Below are positions 40,389 to 52,718 of a stretch of DNA of 64,000 bases, piece after piece. The translations under genes and the position numbers were made by a program. A model generated the notes under the pieces. That model was not told where the DNA came from. It made no database searches and worked only from the letters and a program-made list of their open reading frames with translations. Source of the stretch: Acanthamoeba sp. SK_2022b (taxonomy: Eukaryota; Discosea; Longamoebia; Acanthamoebidae); the NCBI GenBank assembly GCA_027943245.1, contig JANDJZ010000197.1:1-64000 (forward strand), given 5' to 3'. The number at the start of each line of letters is the position of its first letter. The first letter of the stretch is position 1.

Positions 40389-43186
40389 TTAGATCATGTT
40401 GCGCCAAGGGATGGACAGACGCAGGGCCGTGTAGATGATGGCCGTGGTCGTGATGGCGTGCGGGAAGTTACCCCACAGCTCCCTGGTCTTGGGATCGATG
40501 GTCTCGCCCACGGTGCCGCAGCCGTTGCAGCAGGAGAGCACCTCCTCGTAGAGCTTGCGCGACTCCTCGATGCGGCCGCTGCTGTACAAGGCGTTGATGT
40601 ACCACACGGTGTAGAGGATGTAGCAGTTGCCCTTGTGCTCCGGAGACGACAGCAGGAACGGGTGTTCCTTGGACACAAGGTGCTTCTCCACGGCCCTAAT
40701 TACACATAGGGAGATGGCGGCTCGTCGTTAACAAACACGCATACGCAAAACAACGAGTATGAGGAACAGAAGGGAGGGCTACTTGATGGTGTCGACGTAG
40801 TGCGGGTCATCGGGAGCCAGGAAGCCGATCTCGGACAGCAACAAGACTTGAGGAGTGATCTCTGCATCATGCGGCAAGGTTAGGATCGCCCATACACACT
40901 CTTGGAAAAACACTGGGTGAACTTACGCTTGCAAGAAGAATCGGAGCAGAAGTGCTTGTCCTTGTCGTTCCAATAGGTGGCCAGGACGAAGGCCCTGACT
41001 TCGTCGGCGGCCTGTTGCCAGAACTGCTCCTTCTCCGAAGAGCCGAGCTTGTTGGCGATCTTGGCTGTAGAAGCACGAACCCACACCGCCGACCAAGGTC
41101 AGCAGGTAACGGCCCGAGGTGAACCATCGAGTCAAAAAAAAAAACTGAACAACGCACCAAGCCTGTCGCAGCCGGCCCAGCACATCACTGTGTGGTTGAT
41201 GTTGAGAGAACCGTTGGCAGCGGGCTTCTTGTAGTCCTTCAGGATGCGCTGACCCAGCTTCTCGAGTCGGGCGAACAGCCTAGAGACGACACCAGTAAAG
41301 AGAACGGCTGATCAGCACGCGCGCCATTTGAATAGAGAGGGCCGGCGTTACGTCGAGTCGTCGCCGGGAGTGTTGAGCCTCTGGTCGAAGAAGCACTGGG
41401 CCATCGCAAGGATGATGCTGCCGTAGGAACCGATGGCAGGCTCTTTGAATTCCTGTTGCGGGCGCCGAGTCAGCCAGGTGACGACGAGTGGAGTGTGCAG
41501 ATGCGAGCGCAACGTACGTTATTGCCCACGAGAACAGGGCTCTCGCCGCGGTAGCCCGAGAGTCTGTGCACCTCCTTCTCGTGAAGCAGGGTCTCCAAGG
41601 AGATACCGTAGATGCCCTGCAGGCCTGCCTGGCTGTCCTCGTTGTCCACAAACTCGGCCACGATGTTGGAGATGAAGCTCAGGAACTGGGACATCGAGGG
41701 CGCCATGCCAAGCCTGACGACGATAAACCAAGCGAGTGAGTATTACTAACACAATAGCTGGGTGGGCGAGGTGGAGCTGATCGGGACAGTGGCTTACCTG
41801 TTGAGAGTGCGGATGATGTGGGGCATGTCCTCGACTCGGCAATACCTCAGATCCTGCAGCTTGCTATTGGCCTCTCGAGGAATCGACGTAGTGGCTGCGG
41901 CGACGATGGCGCCGGTCTCTTGGTAGGTGAGCAGCTTGAGCGTGATGCAGGCACGGATCACATGCGACTGCCACTCGAAGGGGATCTGAGACACGAGAGA
42001 GCAATTTAGCCAAAAGTCATTTGAAGGAGCGCCAGTGCTCAGGGAGGCGGGAGAGAGGTACCGCCAGGTAGGACACGAACTCCTCCCAGTAGGCCTGGGT
42101 CTTCTCCAGCGTTGAGATGGCGAACTCCTCGATGCCAACCGACAAGCTGATACGGAGGGGAGAGAGAGAGGCTCAGCGACTGGATAGATGAAGCGCGAGT
42201 AGTGGGAGCTGTGTTGGGGGGAACATGACGCACCTCTCGTCGGGCATCAGAATGAGGAAGATGGGGCCATCGACCTCAAAGGCCACCTCCCTCAGCAGGT
42301 ACGAGATGGGCGCGTTGGAGGTGAGGCGCAGAGTGCCCGTTGGCACGAGATAGCGGATGTGGTTGGATCCGCGGGTCTTCTCGGGGACACCCCAACCGTA
42401 GCTGTACGGGCACGAGAGTGAGATGGCGCCCACACCACAAGAGAGCCTCAATGCGCCCCGTCGCCATGACGACGTGTGGGAGTTGGTCTTACCCGAAGGT
42501 AGGCCTTAACCTGACGCGGATGCGCGGCCTTCCGGTGGCGTTGAGTATGCGCATGAGCATGGTGGGTCTGAAGGAGAGATCGGAGGGCTCGTGAGGCGGC
42601 GTGTGCATGGGCCCTTCGGGGGGGCTTGGCCGCGGAACCAAGGAGGTCGCGACTGCAGTACACGAGAGCGAAGCGAGAGGGAAGGGGGGGGGGGCGTACC
42701 GGTACGAACGGCCAGCAGACTGGTGCAGAGGGCAGAAGTCGATCATTTCCAGCGTGTTGCCTGGAGTGCGGAGCACGAGGCAGTGAGCACGAGGCCCTGC
42801 GCCGTGAAGTGAGCATGACGCGTACCGAACTTGTCGTAGAGGGTGGTCTTGAGAATAGCGGTGTTCTTAATGTACTCCTGCTCGCTCCTTTCGAAGTGCT
42901 GGAGCTCAATGTCGAAGAACCCGATGTCCTTGTTCTTCCTGAGCAGGGAGCAGAACACGGGGTCGGCGTCGAAGCGAGGCATGCAGCTCCAAGTAATGCT
43001 GCCCCTCTCGTCGACCAACGCGTTGAAGGCGCTGTTGCCGATCAAGCGCAGGTTGAGGTTGTGGATGTTGGTGGGCACCGTCGGAACGGTCTGGCCCACC
43101 TTTGACTGGGTCTGAGCGCTGGGCTGCTCCTGTGGCCTGTTCTCGTACAGATCCTGTTGGATTACGTTCGCGCCGCTCGTGTCCAT
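40389..43186 (-). CDS. Glycoside hydrolase family 15-like protein (glucoamylase/trehalase type)
   Basis: About 12 exons read from 43186 down. The N-terminal beta-sandwich signature is clear: LRLIGNSAFNALVDERGSIT, then WSCMPRFDADPVFCSLL. The (alpha/alpha)6 region shows GYRGESPVLVGNN, YGSIILAMAQCFFDQRL, NHTVMCWAGCDRLAKIANK and GETIDPKTRELWGNFPHAI. Family members cleave terminal alpha-glucosyl bonds (glucoamylase) or trehalose. The general-base region (ETIDP...GNFPHA) is present. The stretch that usually holds the acid Glu (GIWE-R before the VMCW block) reads NGSLNINHTVMCW, and the usual WDYR-x3-RDA block reads LQDLRYCRVEDM. It may therefore be inactive or altered. No signal peptide. Confidence 0.82.
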
Positions 43187-43643
43187 GGTTTGTTTGGTGC
43201 AGCTGTGCGCACACCCAAGTTGCGCAAGAGTGTTAATTGCAAAGCAACGCCAGTAAGATCGCACTCAAATCTGAAGAGCCAGACCAAATCTAGGGAGATC
43301 ACCTCTTGTGTGTTGAATGCTTCTTCCTTACCAGCTGGCAGAAGCTGTGGCTGTGTGTTGTGGCCTGGTCTGAACTCCTCTGTTGGTGTTGTTGGTCAGG
43401 AGCTCTGGTGACGGCGGAAGGTGAGAGATTCACACTAGAGGCACGCCAAGTCTATGTCGCTCCGCGACGGCGGTGAGGGCTCATGACAGGCCCAGCATCA
43501 TCCCAAAGCCACGTCATACGAGCCTGTGCGGGCCACGCGCGAGCGCTATCTCGCCTGCCTCTTGTCCTCTTGCGTTCTTGTGAATGTCGGAGAAGCTGCC
43601 ACCAAGTTGCTTTTTCCCAACAATTTTCTATTTTTCCTTTTAT
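43187..43643. promoter_or_regulatory. Intergenic region upstream of the GH15-like gene
   Basis: Both neighbours are on the minus strand. No convincing gene. It should hold the GH15-like promoter and the 3' end of the next gene, with a T-rich run at 43608-43665. Confidence 0.45.
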
Positions 43644-44390
43644 TTAATTTTGTGCGTTTTTCATTTCGAGCTCCCGCACGGTCTGCTCGTACCGATCTCG
43701 GCGAGCGTTGAAAGCGCCCCAACAGTGCAACGCTTGCTTTGCGGGCTCGATGCACCGCGCGGCGTCAGCCACCTTCACCTCGCCGTTTGAGCGAGCACAT
43801 CGAAGGAGGGCTGCGTGCTGCGTGCTGCAAACCTTGGGGAGCATGCAGTCGATCTCGTTCTGCGTCGCGCTGGTGAGGCGGCACTCAAAGGCACGCTGCC
43901 GTTCCTGTCTCGTGAGCAGTTCCTCCGGGTCGGCCCTGGCCATATTGTCCTGGGTGAGCTGAGCCACACCCTCAAAGATCTCGCGTAGGGGGTCCTCACA
44001 GCCGCTTGGGTCATTGCCACTGCGCTTCAGACAGCCCACAGCTCGGCCAAACTGTTTCGGAAGCAATCGTTCACCCATGCAGAGCACGCCTTGGAACTGT
44101 AGCCTCGCGCACTGTTCCTGGGCTTCCGGCAACTGACTAGAGCAAACTTGGCGGGCACGCGCCAACGGCGGAGCGCACTCTTGGACAGCCTTTCCGTAGG
44201 TGCCGAGTTCTCCATCTACGTAGCTCTGCCGCACGATCGGAAGATGCATCACGATTTCTGCGTACGGTACCATACCGCCCGCCCCCTCGAAACTGTGCTG
44301 CTCAACTTCCTCTGCCTTCCGCTCCGTCACCTCAATATCGGGCAGCTCGTGGATAGTTGCTTCATCTTCCTCCCGCCAGGGCGCTGCCAT
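43644..44390 (-). CDS. Cysteine-rich CX9C (CHCH-like) protein
   Basis: Single exon of 248 residues, unusual among these intron-rich genes. About 14 cysteines in regular spacing: C-x10-C around AQEQ, CARLQFQGVLC (CX9C), then CSTQHAALLRC and CIEPAKQALHC, which form a twin CX9C pair separated by 14 residues. Twin CX9C proteins fold in the mitochondrial intermembrane space through the Mia40 relay and often act in respiratory-chain assembly; the role here is inference. The N-terminus is acidic, with no presequence, as expected for Mia40 substrates. The last residues are charged (DRYEQTVRELEMKNAQN). Start is the ATG before AAPWREED. Confidence 0.75.
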   Translation of the reverse strand: MAAPWREEDEATIHELPDIEVTERKAEEVEQHSFEGAGGMVPYAEIVMHLPIVRQSYVDGELGTYGKAVQECAPPLARARQVCSSQLPEAQEQCARLQFQGVLCMGERLLPKQFGRAVGCLKRSGNDPSGCEDPLREIFEGVAQLTQDNMARADPEELLTRQERQRAFECRLTSATQNEIDCMLPKVCSTQHAALLRCARSNGEVKVADAARCIEPAKQALHCWGAFNARRDRYEQTVRELEMKNAQN

Positions 44391-44656
44391 CTTAATTTTA
44401 TTTACTGACCCTCATTTTTCCATTTAAATTGACTCAAATGCCCATTTTTGTTTTCCATATTAGGCGCGCAACGTCCCTTTGCACGAAAACACACCAACGT
44501 CACGAAAGAAGTCCCTACATTTTCTCTTGCTTTCTGGATTTGGCTCCGGGTGACAAGCGGTATGCTGAGGAAGAAGAAGCAGCACTTGTAATCTCTTACG
44601 CTCACCGTACCCGATACAAGTACGCTGCTGTAGAGGAGAGAACAGATCGCAGAGAG

Positions 44657-47211
44657 ATGGAGGACAAGAGAGCCTACACCGGAGGTGATCCAAAGGTCAC
44701 CCGGGACGACTCCCATCTGGTCGTCCCTAGCCCAGGGCTGCTGCATCCTTCGGCGATGAACGCACGCCCACAGGGACGAGAGAGGTCATTCTCCGTCGAC
44801 ACACGACCTCCCGTTGATGTTGATCAGCGACGGCGATCCCACACGATGGCCTTCGCGCCCATCTCAAGCGGGGGCACATCTTCGTCGTCCCCAGATATAA
44901 GGGAAAGGGAAGAACAGCTTGAAGCGGCTGATAAAGCAAGGGAGCGACGGCGCTCGCAACAGCTCTTTGGACGAGCAAAGCCCAAACCATCACCGGGGCT
45001 ACTTGGAGTGATGGTTGGGTCTTCATCAGGATCGAAGAAGAAGCGCCTCTCGTCTCTCCTCTTCTCGAGCTATGGAATGGACGCGGACAAAAACGGGGAC
45101 CAGAGTGGGACCGAAACAGAACCGGAGCCCGAGGAAGAGGAGCTCTCGCCTTGGGGCGAGGGATTAGAGGTGGCCAAGGAACAGAACGGAGTGGAGTACT
45201 GCAAAGCTGGCTCCCTGGGTAAGATCGTGGAATATCTTCTGAAGAGGTCTAACGGTATCTTATCCTCCACTGGAGCCTACAACTCCAACTCCTCTGTTGC
45301 TGATTGGATTTGGCAGATCGTTTCGCCATCGAGGTGCTGGTCATCGCTTACCGACAGTTCGTGTCTCCTCTCACCTTCTTCAACATCCTTCTGCTGCAAT
45401 ACCCTCTGCGGCGGGCGTCCCATGGCGAGGAAAACGACAAAAGATCGCCCGCCGAATGTGATTCCGAGTTGAGGAAGTGGCTCTCCCTGCTGGAGCTGTG
45501 GATCGTCAAGTATTTAAAGAGGTGATCTCTCCCCCCCCCCCGGCATATGGTAGTTGCACGTCAAAAACCTGTTGCTCATCTCTGGACGACCAGGGATTTT
45601 CTGGAGAACAACGACAAGGGGGCGAGACTGTTTGATTATCTTCTATCCTATCTCAAGCGCTTGGCCAAGGACGGCTATGCCAGCGAGGCAAACCAAATCA
45701 AGTTGCTGATGATCAGAGTACTATATCCCTCTTCTTTACTTCTCCTTTTGGACTGGTCTTGGTAATGCTTCGAATCAATAAGCTCACTGAAGGCAACGGT
45801 CTTACTCGTACAGACAAAGGCAGAGCACCACACCTCGCGTCAGCGCCAGGTGAATTTGCTACTTAATGCCGGGCTGGGGAGTGCCGTGCCGCAACGACGT
45901 TCCAACTCGAGCTCTGCTAGGCAGCGATCCACTTCGATCGACCTCATTCGCACCGTCTCATACAAGGAAAAGAGGTTCGCCAATTTTGTCCCAGCACGCG
46001 TTGACATCGGAGAGTATCCCTCATCGTGATGCGGTTTCTTCAGAGTGAAAGCCTTTGAAGATCTGGCGCCCATCGAAGTGGCAGACGAGATGACGCTGAT
46101 AGAGTTCGAGATCTTTAAGAAGATCAAGGAGCGCGAGTTTTTGGGCTGGAACAACGTAAAGGATTCCCAGGCGGCACGAAACATAAGGCAACTGATTGAG
46201 AGATCGAACAGGGTAGGCTATCTGTCCACCTCGATCATTTACCCACTCTTACCTAACCGTCACACGTTCACAAAGGTGAGCTCGTGGGTGGCAACCACAA
46301 TAGTGTCTGCGCGGGAGGTGCTCCAACGTGTTTCATTACTCAAGCGCTTTCTCGTTTTAGCTGAGGTACTACCGGCAACCAGTCAATTTCATTCATCCAC
46401 AGTGAACGCTAAGCTCATTTGCTGCACTCCAGCGTTGCCGAGAACTGCGTAACTTCAATACGCTGATGGAGATCCTGGGCGGATTGAACATGCACCCTGT
46501 GGCTCGCCTCAAGCGGACATGGGCCGTACGAACTCCTTGCCGCGTAGGGCTATCTGTGCTATGCGCTTATCCCCTCTCCCCCCCCTGTCTGTTGCGCAGG
46601 CCCTGCCGGACAAGTTCCGTGATTTGTTCCACAGCTTAGTGGAGCTGATGGAGAACAAGCTCAACTACAAACAATACCGAAACGCTCTCGCTAGCCCACC
46701 AACCGAGGCTTTCTGTGGCAGTCTGCCGTATATAGGCACGTTCGCGCTGTTACCGCTTCATTGCTGGATAACTCTAACCGGTCTCTTGTCCTGCACAGGC
46801 GTCTACATGCGAGACCTGGTGTTCATAGAAGAAGGAAACCACACTATCACGGAGAACGGTCTGATCAACTTTGAAAAGTTGATGATGATCGGTACGGCGT
46901 TCGCGGCGCTAAACCGTTATTACTCGCTTGCTCACGCAGCTCCCTGCAGGCCGAGTGATCATGGAGGTGCAGAGGTTCCAGAGCGTTAACTACAAACTAG
47001 AGCCCTGCCGATCTAAAACCATCACCAAATATCTCAGAGAACTTGATGGCGAAACCGAAGCCAGGTATGGCAGCATTCCTGCTCACGTTTGCGGCCCTCT
47101 TCTTCTGACCAATCCTAAACCTCCACGGCCGGTAGGTTGGATGAGCTGTCATTCCAATGTGAGCCCTCACGCAGTGACATCTCCAGAGACTCGACAGACA
47201 CAGATACATAG
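44657..47211 (+). CDS. Ras guanine-nucleotide exchange factor (RasGEF_N + RasGEF/CDC25)
   Basis: N-terminus (to about residue 170) is Ser/Arg-rich, with possible phosphorylation sites (RRRSHT, RRRSQQLF). RasGEF_N follows: KAGSLGKIVEYLLKRSN, FAIEVLVIAYRQFVSPLTFF. The CDC25 domain (46040-47065) shows DLAPIEVADEMTLIEFEIFK, FLGWNNVKDS, VLQRVSLLKRFLVLAE, LRNFNTLMEILGGLNMHPVA, RLKRTW, YRNALASPP, YMRDLVFIEEGN and INFEKLMMI. These proteins load GTP on Ras. The protein ends shortly after the domain (DSTDTDT). About 11 exons. The frame is open upstream to 44429, so an earlier start is possible. Confidence 0.93.
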
Positions 47212-47439
47212 AAGGCGGGCTAACCCCATCTTCTCCCAGCTCGGCCCCGTTCCAAGCACCTGCGTGACCGAAGCAAACACGTGGTGCCTGGGTCGCTTGT
47301 ACAAAAGGCAAAAGAAAACCCCAAAACAAAAAGAAAACCAGAGAAACACAGGAAAAGTGGCGTGACGCAGGGATTTGGCGTGGTGTTGTAATTGTACCAA
47401 CGCAACGACTTCAGTGGATCGATTTTGAGATTAAATTAA
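47212..47439. other. Intergenic region, RasGEF to ETF alpha
   Basis: No gene seen; the AT-rich run just before 47440 is likely the core promoter or leader of the next gene. Confidence 0.45.
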
Positions 47440-48942
47440 ATGCTTACCAGACAGGCACGACGCTGCTTCTCATCGTCTGCGGTGCTCCGCAAGACCTTGG
47501 TGCTCGCCGAACACACCAATTCTGCCCTTGTGGACAGCACCCTCCCTGCCATCACCGCTGCAACCAAGCTGGGTGATGTTGAGGTCCTTGGTGCGTTACT
47601 CGACACGGTTCGGGGGAGGGGGAATTAATTATAATATTCGCATTGGATTACGTGATCAGTAAATTGAAAAAGATATTGTGGATGTGCAGTTGCTGGCAAG
47701 AACTGCAAGGCTGTGGCAGAGCAGGTGGCCAAGCTGGAGGGCGTGAAGAAGGTCCTGGTGGCGGAGAACCCCGCTTATGAGCACGGCCTGGCCGAGGACC
47801 TGGCGCCCCTTGTGGCCAACTTCACGAAGAAGGAGGAGTACACTCACATCCTGGCCCCCGCTTCCGCCTGGGGCAAGAACCTCACTCCCAGGATCGCCGG
47901 CATTCTGGACATCACGGCCCTCTCCGACGTCATCTCCGTCGAGAGCCAGGACACGTTCAAGTATGCGCCTGAGCTTCTTGTGCATTCTCTCTCCCTCCCT
48001 CTTTCTCTCTCTCGTCACCTCGTTTGACGTGTCCCACGAAACTGCGCCAACTCACTCACTCGACGCAATCTGTCCGCATTGGTGGCTTCCGCACATGCAG
48101 GCGTCCTATCTACGCCGGTAACGCCATCGCCACTGTGCAGTCGGCGGAGAAGCTCAAGCTCCTCACCGTCCGGGCCACCGCCTTCGACAAGGTATACATC
48201 GGGGAGCGTTCTCGTTGCACGACTGATCTCCGCCCGATCCATGCTATCATCTCTCGCTGACCGGAGCGTGCGCGCTGGGGTTATGTTGCAGGCCAAGGAG
48301 GGCTCCTCCTCTGCCGAGGTGAAGGAGATCTCGGTCGAGAGCGGCGACAACAACCTGGCCCAGTGGGTCGAGGAAGTCCAGCAGAAGTCTGAGCGTCCCG
48401 ACCTCACCAGCGCCAACATCGTTGTGTCCGGCGGTCGAGCCCTCAAGTCGAAGGAGAACTTCAAGATCATCGAAGATCTCGCCGACAAGCTCGGTGGCGC
48501 CGGTACGTGCACCGACCCACCGGCAACTCTTCAATGCACCGCGCGTTTGAAGGCATTGACCTTCTCTCTCACCCACTCTCCCCCCTTCGCAGTCGGCGCG
48601 TCGCGCGCTGCTGTCGATGCCGGCTACGCTCCCAACGAGTGGCAGGTCGGCCAGACCGGCAAGGTGGTCGCTCCTCAGCTCTACCTCGCCATCGGTATTT
48701 CAGGTACGCGATCGACCCTGTGTTGCTTACTAGCGCAGATGCGTTGAATGCTCACTTTGTGGGGGGTCTGGTCCACAGGTCAAATCCAGCACTTGGCCGG
48801 CATGAAGGACAGCAAGCTCATCGTGGCCATCAACAACGCCGCCGACGCTCCCATCTTCCAGGTGTCGGACTACGGCCTCGTGCAGGACCTCTTCCAGGCC
48901 GTGCCGGAGCTTGCCAAGGAGCTGGAGAAGGCCAAGCAGTAG
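47440..48942 (+). CDS. ETFA: Electron transfer flavoprotein subunit alpha, mitochondrial
   Basis: Takes electrons from matrix acyl-CoA dehydrogenases on its FAD and passes them to ETF-ubiquinone oxidoreductase. The N-terminus is a presequence ([20 protein letters not shown]). Domain [40 protein letters not shown]. Domain II FAD site: [67 protein letters not shown]. Ends [13 protein letters not shown]. Six or seven exons, usual length (about 330 residues). Confidence 0.96.
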
Positions 48943-49105
48943 GCGGAGCGCACGCAACAGCGGCAAACATCAACATACTAAATCGTTCCCCCTCACCCCG
49001 AGCTCTTGTGTGTGGATATTTCCAGGCACCGAGAAAGAAAAAATATGGCAAAAAACTGGACAGGGGCGGCGCTGTTTTCTGTGTGGAGATTGATAGATTG
49101 GAAGG

Positions 49106-51342
49106 ATGGCCTCGCTTCAGCGTCTCAATCCCCGAGCTGAATTCGCTGCCCGCGAACAGGCGCTTGGCGTTAACATCAATGCCTCGCAGGGTCTTCAGAA
49201 TGTCCTCAAATCCAACCTCGGACCCAAGGGCACGCTGAAGATGTATGTCCCTTGCCGCAATTTTCATCATTTTGCAGTACCGCAGGCATGATCTCATTAC
49301 TCTGTTTAGGCTCGTATCTGGTGGCGGCGACATCAAGCTCACCAAGGATGGCAACGTCCTTCTGCATGAGATGGTACGGAGCCGAAGCTCTTTAGACTTA
49401 CGGCCTGTTTTAATCCCTTTTTCTCTTCGCAGCAAATTCAACACCCCACCGCTGCCCTCATTGCCCGCACGGCGACTGCTCAGGATGACATCACCGGCGA
49501 TGGCACCACCTCCAATGTGCTGCTCATCGGCGAGCTGCTGAGGCAGGCCTCGCGTTTCCTCTCCGACGGCCTTCACCCGCGCGTTGTGTCCGAGGGCTTT
49601 GATTTGGCTAAGGAGGAGGCCCTGCGAACTCTCGAGACCTTCAAGGTGAAGAAGGATGTGCTCGATGCTGAGCTCCTCCGCAGCGTCGCCCGCACCTCTC
49701 TGCGCACCAAGCTGCAGGGCCCCATCGCCGATCAGGTGCGTAAATTTTCTTGTAATGGCCAAGCATTAGATTTTGTAGCCGAATTTTTCTCAATCGCTGC
49801 GTCATATCGCACAGGTGGCCGACATGTGCGTGGACGCCGTGCTCACGATCCGCCGGCCGGGCAAGCCTATTGACTTGTACATGGTCGAGATCATGACCAT
49901 GCGCCACAAGTCCGCCACCGACACCAAGCTCGTGCAGGGCCTCGTCCTCGACCACGGTGCTCGCCACCCCGACATGAAGAAGCGCGCCGAAAACGTGTTC
50001 CTTCTCATCTGCAACGTTTCCCTCGAGTTCGACAAGCCGTACGTGTCCTCCTTCACTTGTACCCGAGCGAGCGTGGGCCTAAGAGAAACATCGACAGTGA
50101 GATGAAGGCCGAGATCTCCTACTCGAGCGCTGAGCAGAGGCAAAAGATGGTGAACGCCGAGCACGAGATGACCGACGAGCGTGTGAAGAAGATCATTGCC
50201 CTTAAGCGGGAGGTGAGGCTCTCTAGCACTCACGCCATGTCCGCATGTGATCGCCAACTACTCACTCAACCCCGACACGTGTCTTCTTTGCAGGTGTGCA
50301 CTGAGGGTCAAGGTTTTGTCGTGATTAACCAGGGCGGTATCGACCCGCTTGCTCTCGACATGTTGGCCAAGGAGGGTACTTGCTCCCAAGTGCACCGTGT
50401 CGATGCTTCGTGAAGGCTTACCACGTGTCGTTACACCAGGCATCATTGGCCTCCGCCGTGCCAAGAGGAGGAACATGGAGCGTCTTACGCTTGCCTGCGG
50501 CGGCATCCAGGTCAACTCCGTGGAGGACTTGACTCCCGATGTATTGGGCAAGGCTGGTCTTGTCTACGAACACACCCTCGGCGAGGAGACTTTCACTTTT
50601 GTGGAGAAGGTCGAGAACCCCTTCTCGTGTACCATCCTCATCAAGGGTACCGGCTCCCTCTTTCAACGCGAAAATGTTTTCGCTTTGGCCTTAACACTCG
50701 TTTGGTGGCTGACGGGTTCTTTCTATTTCTATTTCCGTGTTCAGGCCCCAACATGCACACAATCGCTCAGATCAAGGACGCCGTGCGCGATGGTGTGCGC
50801 GCGGTCAAGAACGCCATTGAGGATGGCCACCTCGTTCCCGGCGGCGGAGCCTTCGAAGTTGCTGCCCATGCCGCTCTCCTCAAATACAAGGACGAGGTAC
50901 GGGCCCGCGTCGCTCGCCCACCCACCTCGCAGTGCCCCCCCCCCAAGCGTCCATACAACCCCTTGGCTGACACGTCAGACACATTTCCTATATTCTGTCC
51001 CTGCAGGTCAAGGGGCGAGCGAAGGTGGGCGTGCAGGCGTTCGCCGACGCCATCCTGGTCGTGCCCAAGACCCTGGCCGAAAACTCTGGCTTCGATGCCC
51101 AGGACACCCTGATCGCTCTTCAGGAGGCCCACAAGGACGGTCACATCGTGGGTCTGGACCTCGAGACCGGCGAGCCCATGGACCCGCAGGCCGAGGGCGT
51201 GTGGGACAACTACCGCGTGAAGCGGCAGTTGCTGCAGTCGGCCTCGGTCGTGGCCACCCAGCTGCTTCTCGTCGACGAGATCCTCAAGGCCAACAAGGCC
51301 GGCAGGGGTGGTTCCGACACCGCTACCGAGGAGGCCGACTGA
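49106..51342 (+). CDS. CCT6: T-complex protein 1 subunit zeta (CCT6)
   Basis: Subunit of the cytosolic chaperonin that folds actin and tubulin. Near the N-terminus: [13 protein letters not shown], then [20 protein letters not shown] and [20 protein letters not shown] (ATP/Mg site GDGTT). The apical domain includes [20 protein letters not shown] and [29 protein letters not shown] follows. The equatorial return carries [17 protein letters not shown] and [15 protein letters not shown]. The MQIQHPTA-type sequence and MRHKSATDT point to zeta. About nine exons; the first intron follows LKM. Ends in an acidic tail (SDTATEEAD). Confidence 0.96.
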
Positions 51343-51650
51343 AAACGGGGAGAGACGAGTGCGCTGCTGCTTTTTCAAACAAAAAATAATCATTATCCAA
51401 CGGGGCGTGCGACTCGACGTCAATAGGTAGCCCTGCCCGACCATGGAAGGAGGGAAGCATACCACCAACTAAGCGATGTTGGTGGTAGGGATTACCGCCA
51501 TCACGATCGAACACCGACACTAAATGTGAGTGCCAATGTGGGGCACAAGGAGGAACAAGGTGGCACATTCTGGTGGGGCGCACGCTCGTGCTGGACCAAA
51601 AGATTTTCGTTCTTGCAGTCGCTCGTGCCAGGTTGGCCAAAAGGATTGGT
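51343..51650. other. CCT6 3' flank up to the first tRNA
   Basis: No gene. The last 60 bases (about 51590-51650) belong to the inverted repeat shared with the other tRNA copy. Confidence 0.6.
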
Positions 51651-51732
51651 CGACAACGGCAGGATTTGAACCTGCGCGGGGAGACCCCAGTAGATTTCGA
51701 GTCTACCGCCTTAACCACTCGGCCACGTTGTC
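51651..51732 (-). tRNA. tRNA-Ser(CGA), copy 1
   Basis: 82 bases on the minus strand. Acceptor stem GACAACG pairs with CGTTGTC, discriminator G. The anticodon loop CTCGAAA gives anticodon CGA (codon UCG). A long variable arm typical of tRNA-Ser and T-loop GTTCAAATC are present. No intron. TTTT lies about 8 bases downstream, suitable as a Pol III terminator. Confidence 0.95.
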
Positions 51733-51894
51733 TTGCCCGTCACCTTCTTAGAAACTCAAGTTACCATATACGGTACTTGTAGTTGGTAGGCCCAAGTTAG
51801 TTGGTTGTCACACCCCATCAAAATTAGGGACACAGCAGCTGCATCACATGGCTAATAACATTCTTGGGCTATCAACATCTAGCGAAGTGTTCAG

Positions 51895-52200
51895 CAAAAC
51901 GGCAGTCATTTTTGACTCTCATTTGCTAATAGAGGGTGCACACAGAACACAATACTCTGCACTTTCTTCATCTCCTTCTTGATACTGCACTGTCATGCAT
52001 GTGCAGGTGAGAGCTGCTTCATTGATGGCATGGCATCAAGGTTGTGCCAGTGCACCTCCTTCACCACAAAAAAGCCTGCAATTTGGTCATGTGTGGGCAT
52101 GTGATGTTGGAGGTTTTCATGACATTTATGCTTGCTATACCATCACATACACATACACGATGCTCATGCACTTTCTTTCCCACAATTACACCCTCTAACT
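51895..52200 (+). repeat. Left direct repeat of the island
   Basis: Shares spaced blocks with 56530-57050 in the same orientation: CAGTCATTTTxGAC..CTCATTTG, then GCATGTGCAGGTG, GCCAGTGCACCT, CACCACAAAA..GCCTGC and GGCATGTGATGTTG. The copies are diverged, with indels. Confidence 0.55.
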
Positions 52201-52718
52201 TGTCATGTTTGGGCGTGTGTTGTGGGTGATCTGGTTGCCATATGTGCATACATTACCATCACAAAAGTATGCATACGCTATTTGCTTTGCACCATGTTCA
52301 CCAGCATTGCCATAATGTTGTAATCCCATCCATGGGCACTGGGTGACAACACAGTCTTGCCAATTCAAGCTTTACTCCCAAGCCTATTGCCTGAGACCAC
52401 TGTCCAGGCACATGCACAGCCTTACTTAGTCTGAATACACCTCTGCACACATAGATGACAGTGCATCCAATTTGTCATCTGGGTAAGTACAATGAGAAAC
52501 ACACACATAACTCAATATCTTCCATTTTTAGATTGTGTAAGGAGGAAAAATAAGGCAAATGGGTTGAAAGGAATTTTTTAGCTCTCCTGTTTGGGCAAAG
52601 GCACAGATAAAGGGCAGAATTGTTGATATGCTTGCAGGACAAGGGACAAAGTTGAACATGTTGCAAAATGGTTGAATTGGAATAAAAACAAAGAAGGCTG
52701 TATTGTTAGAGCAAGTTA

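Noticed and set aside
51323..51718. Minus-strand frame starting MVKAVDSKSTGVSPRRF, also seen at 57163
   Set aside because: It is a reading of the tRNA-Ser gene and its flank, a common artefact.
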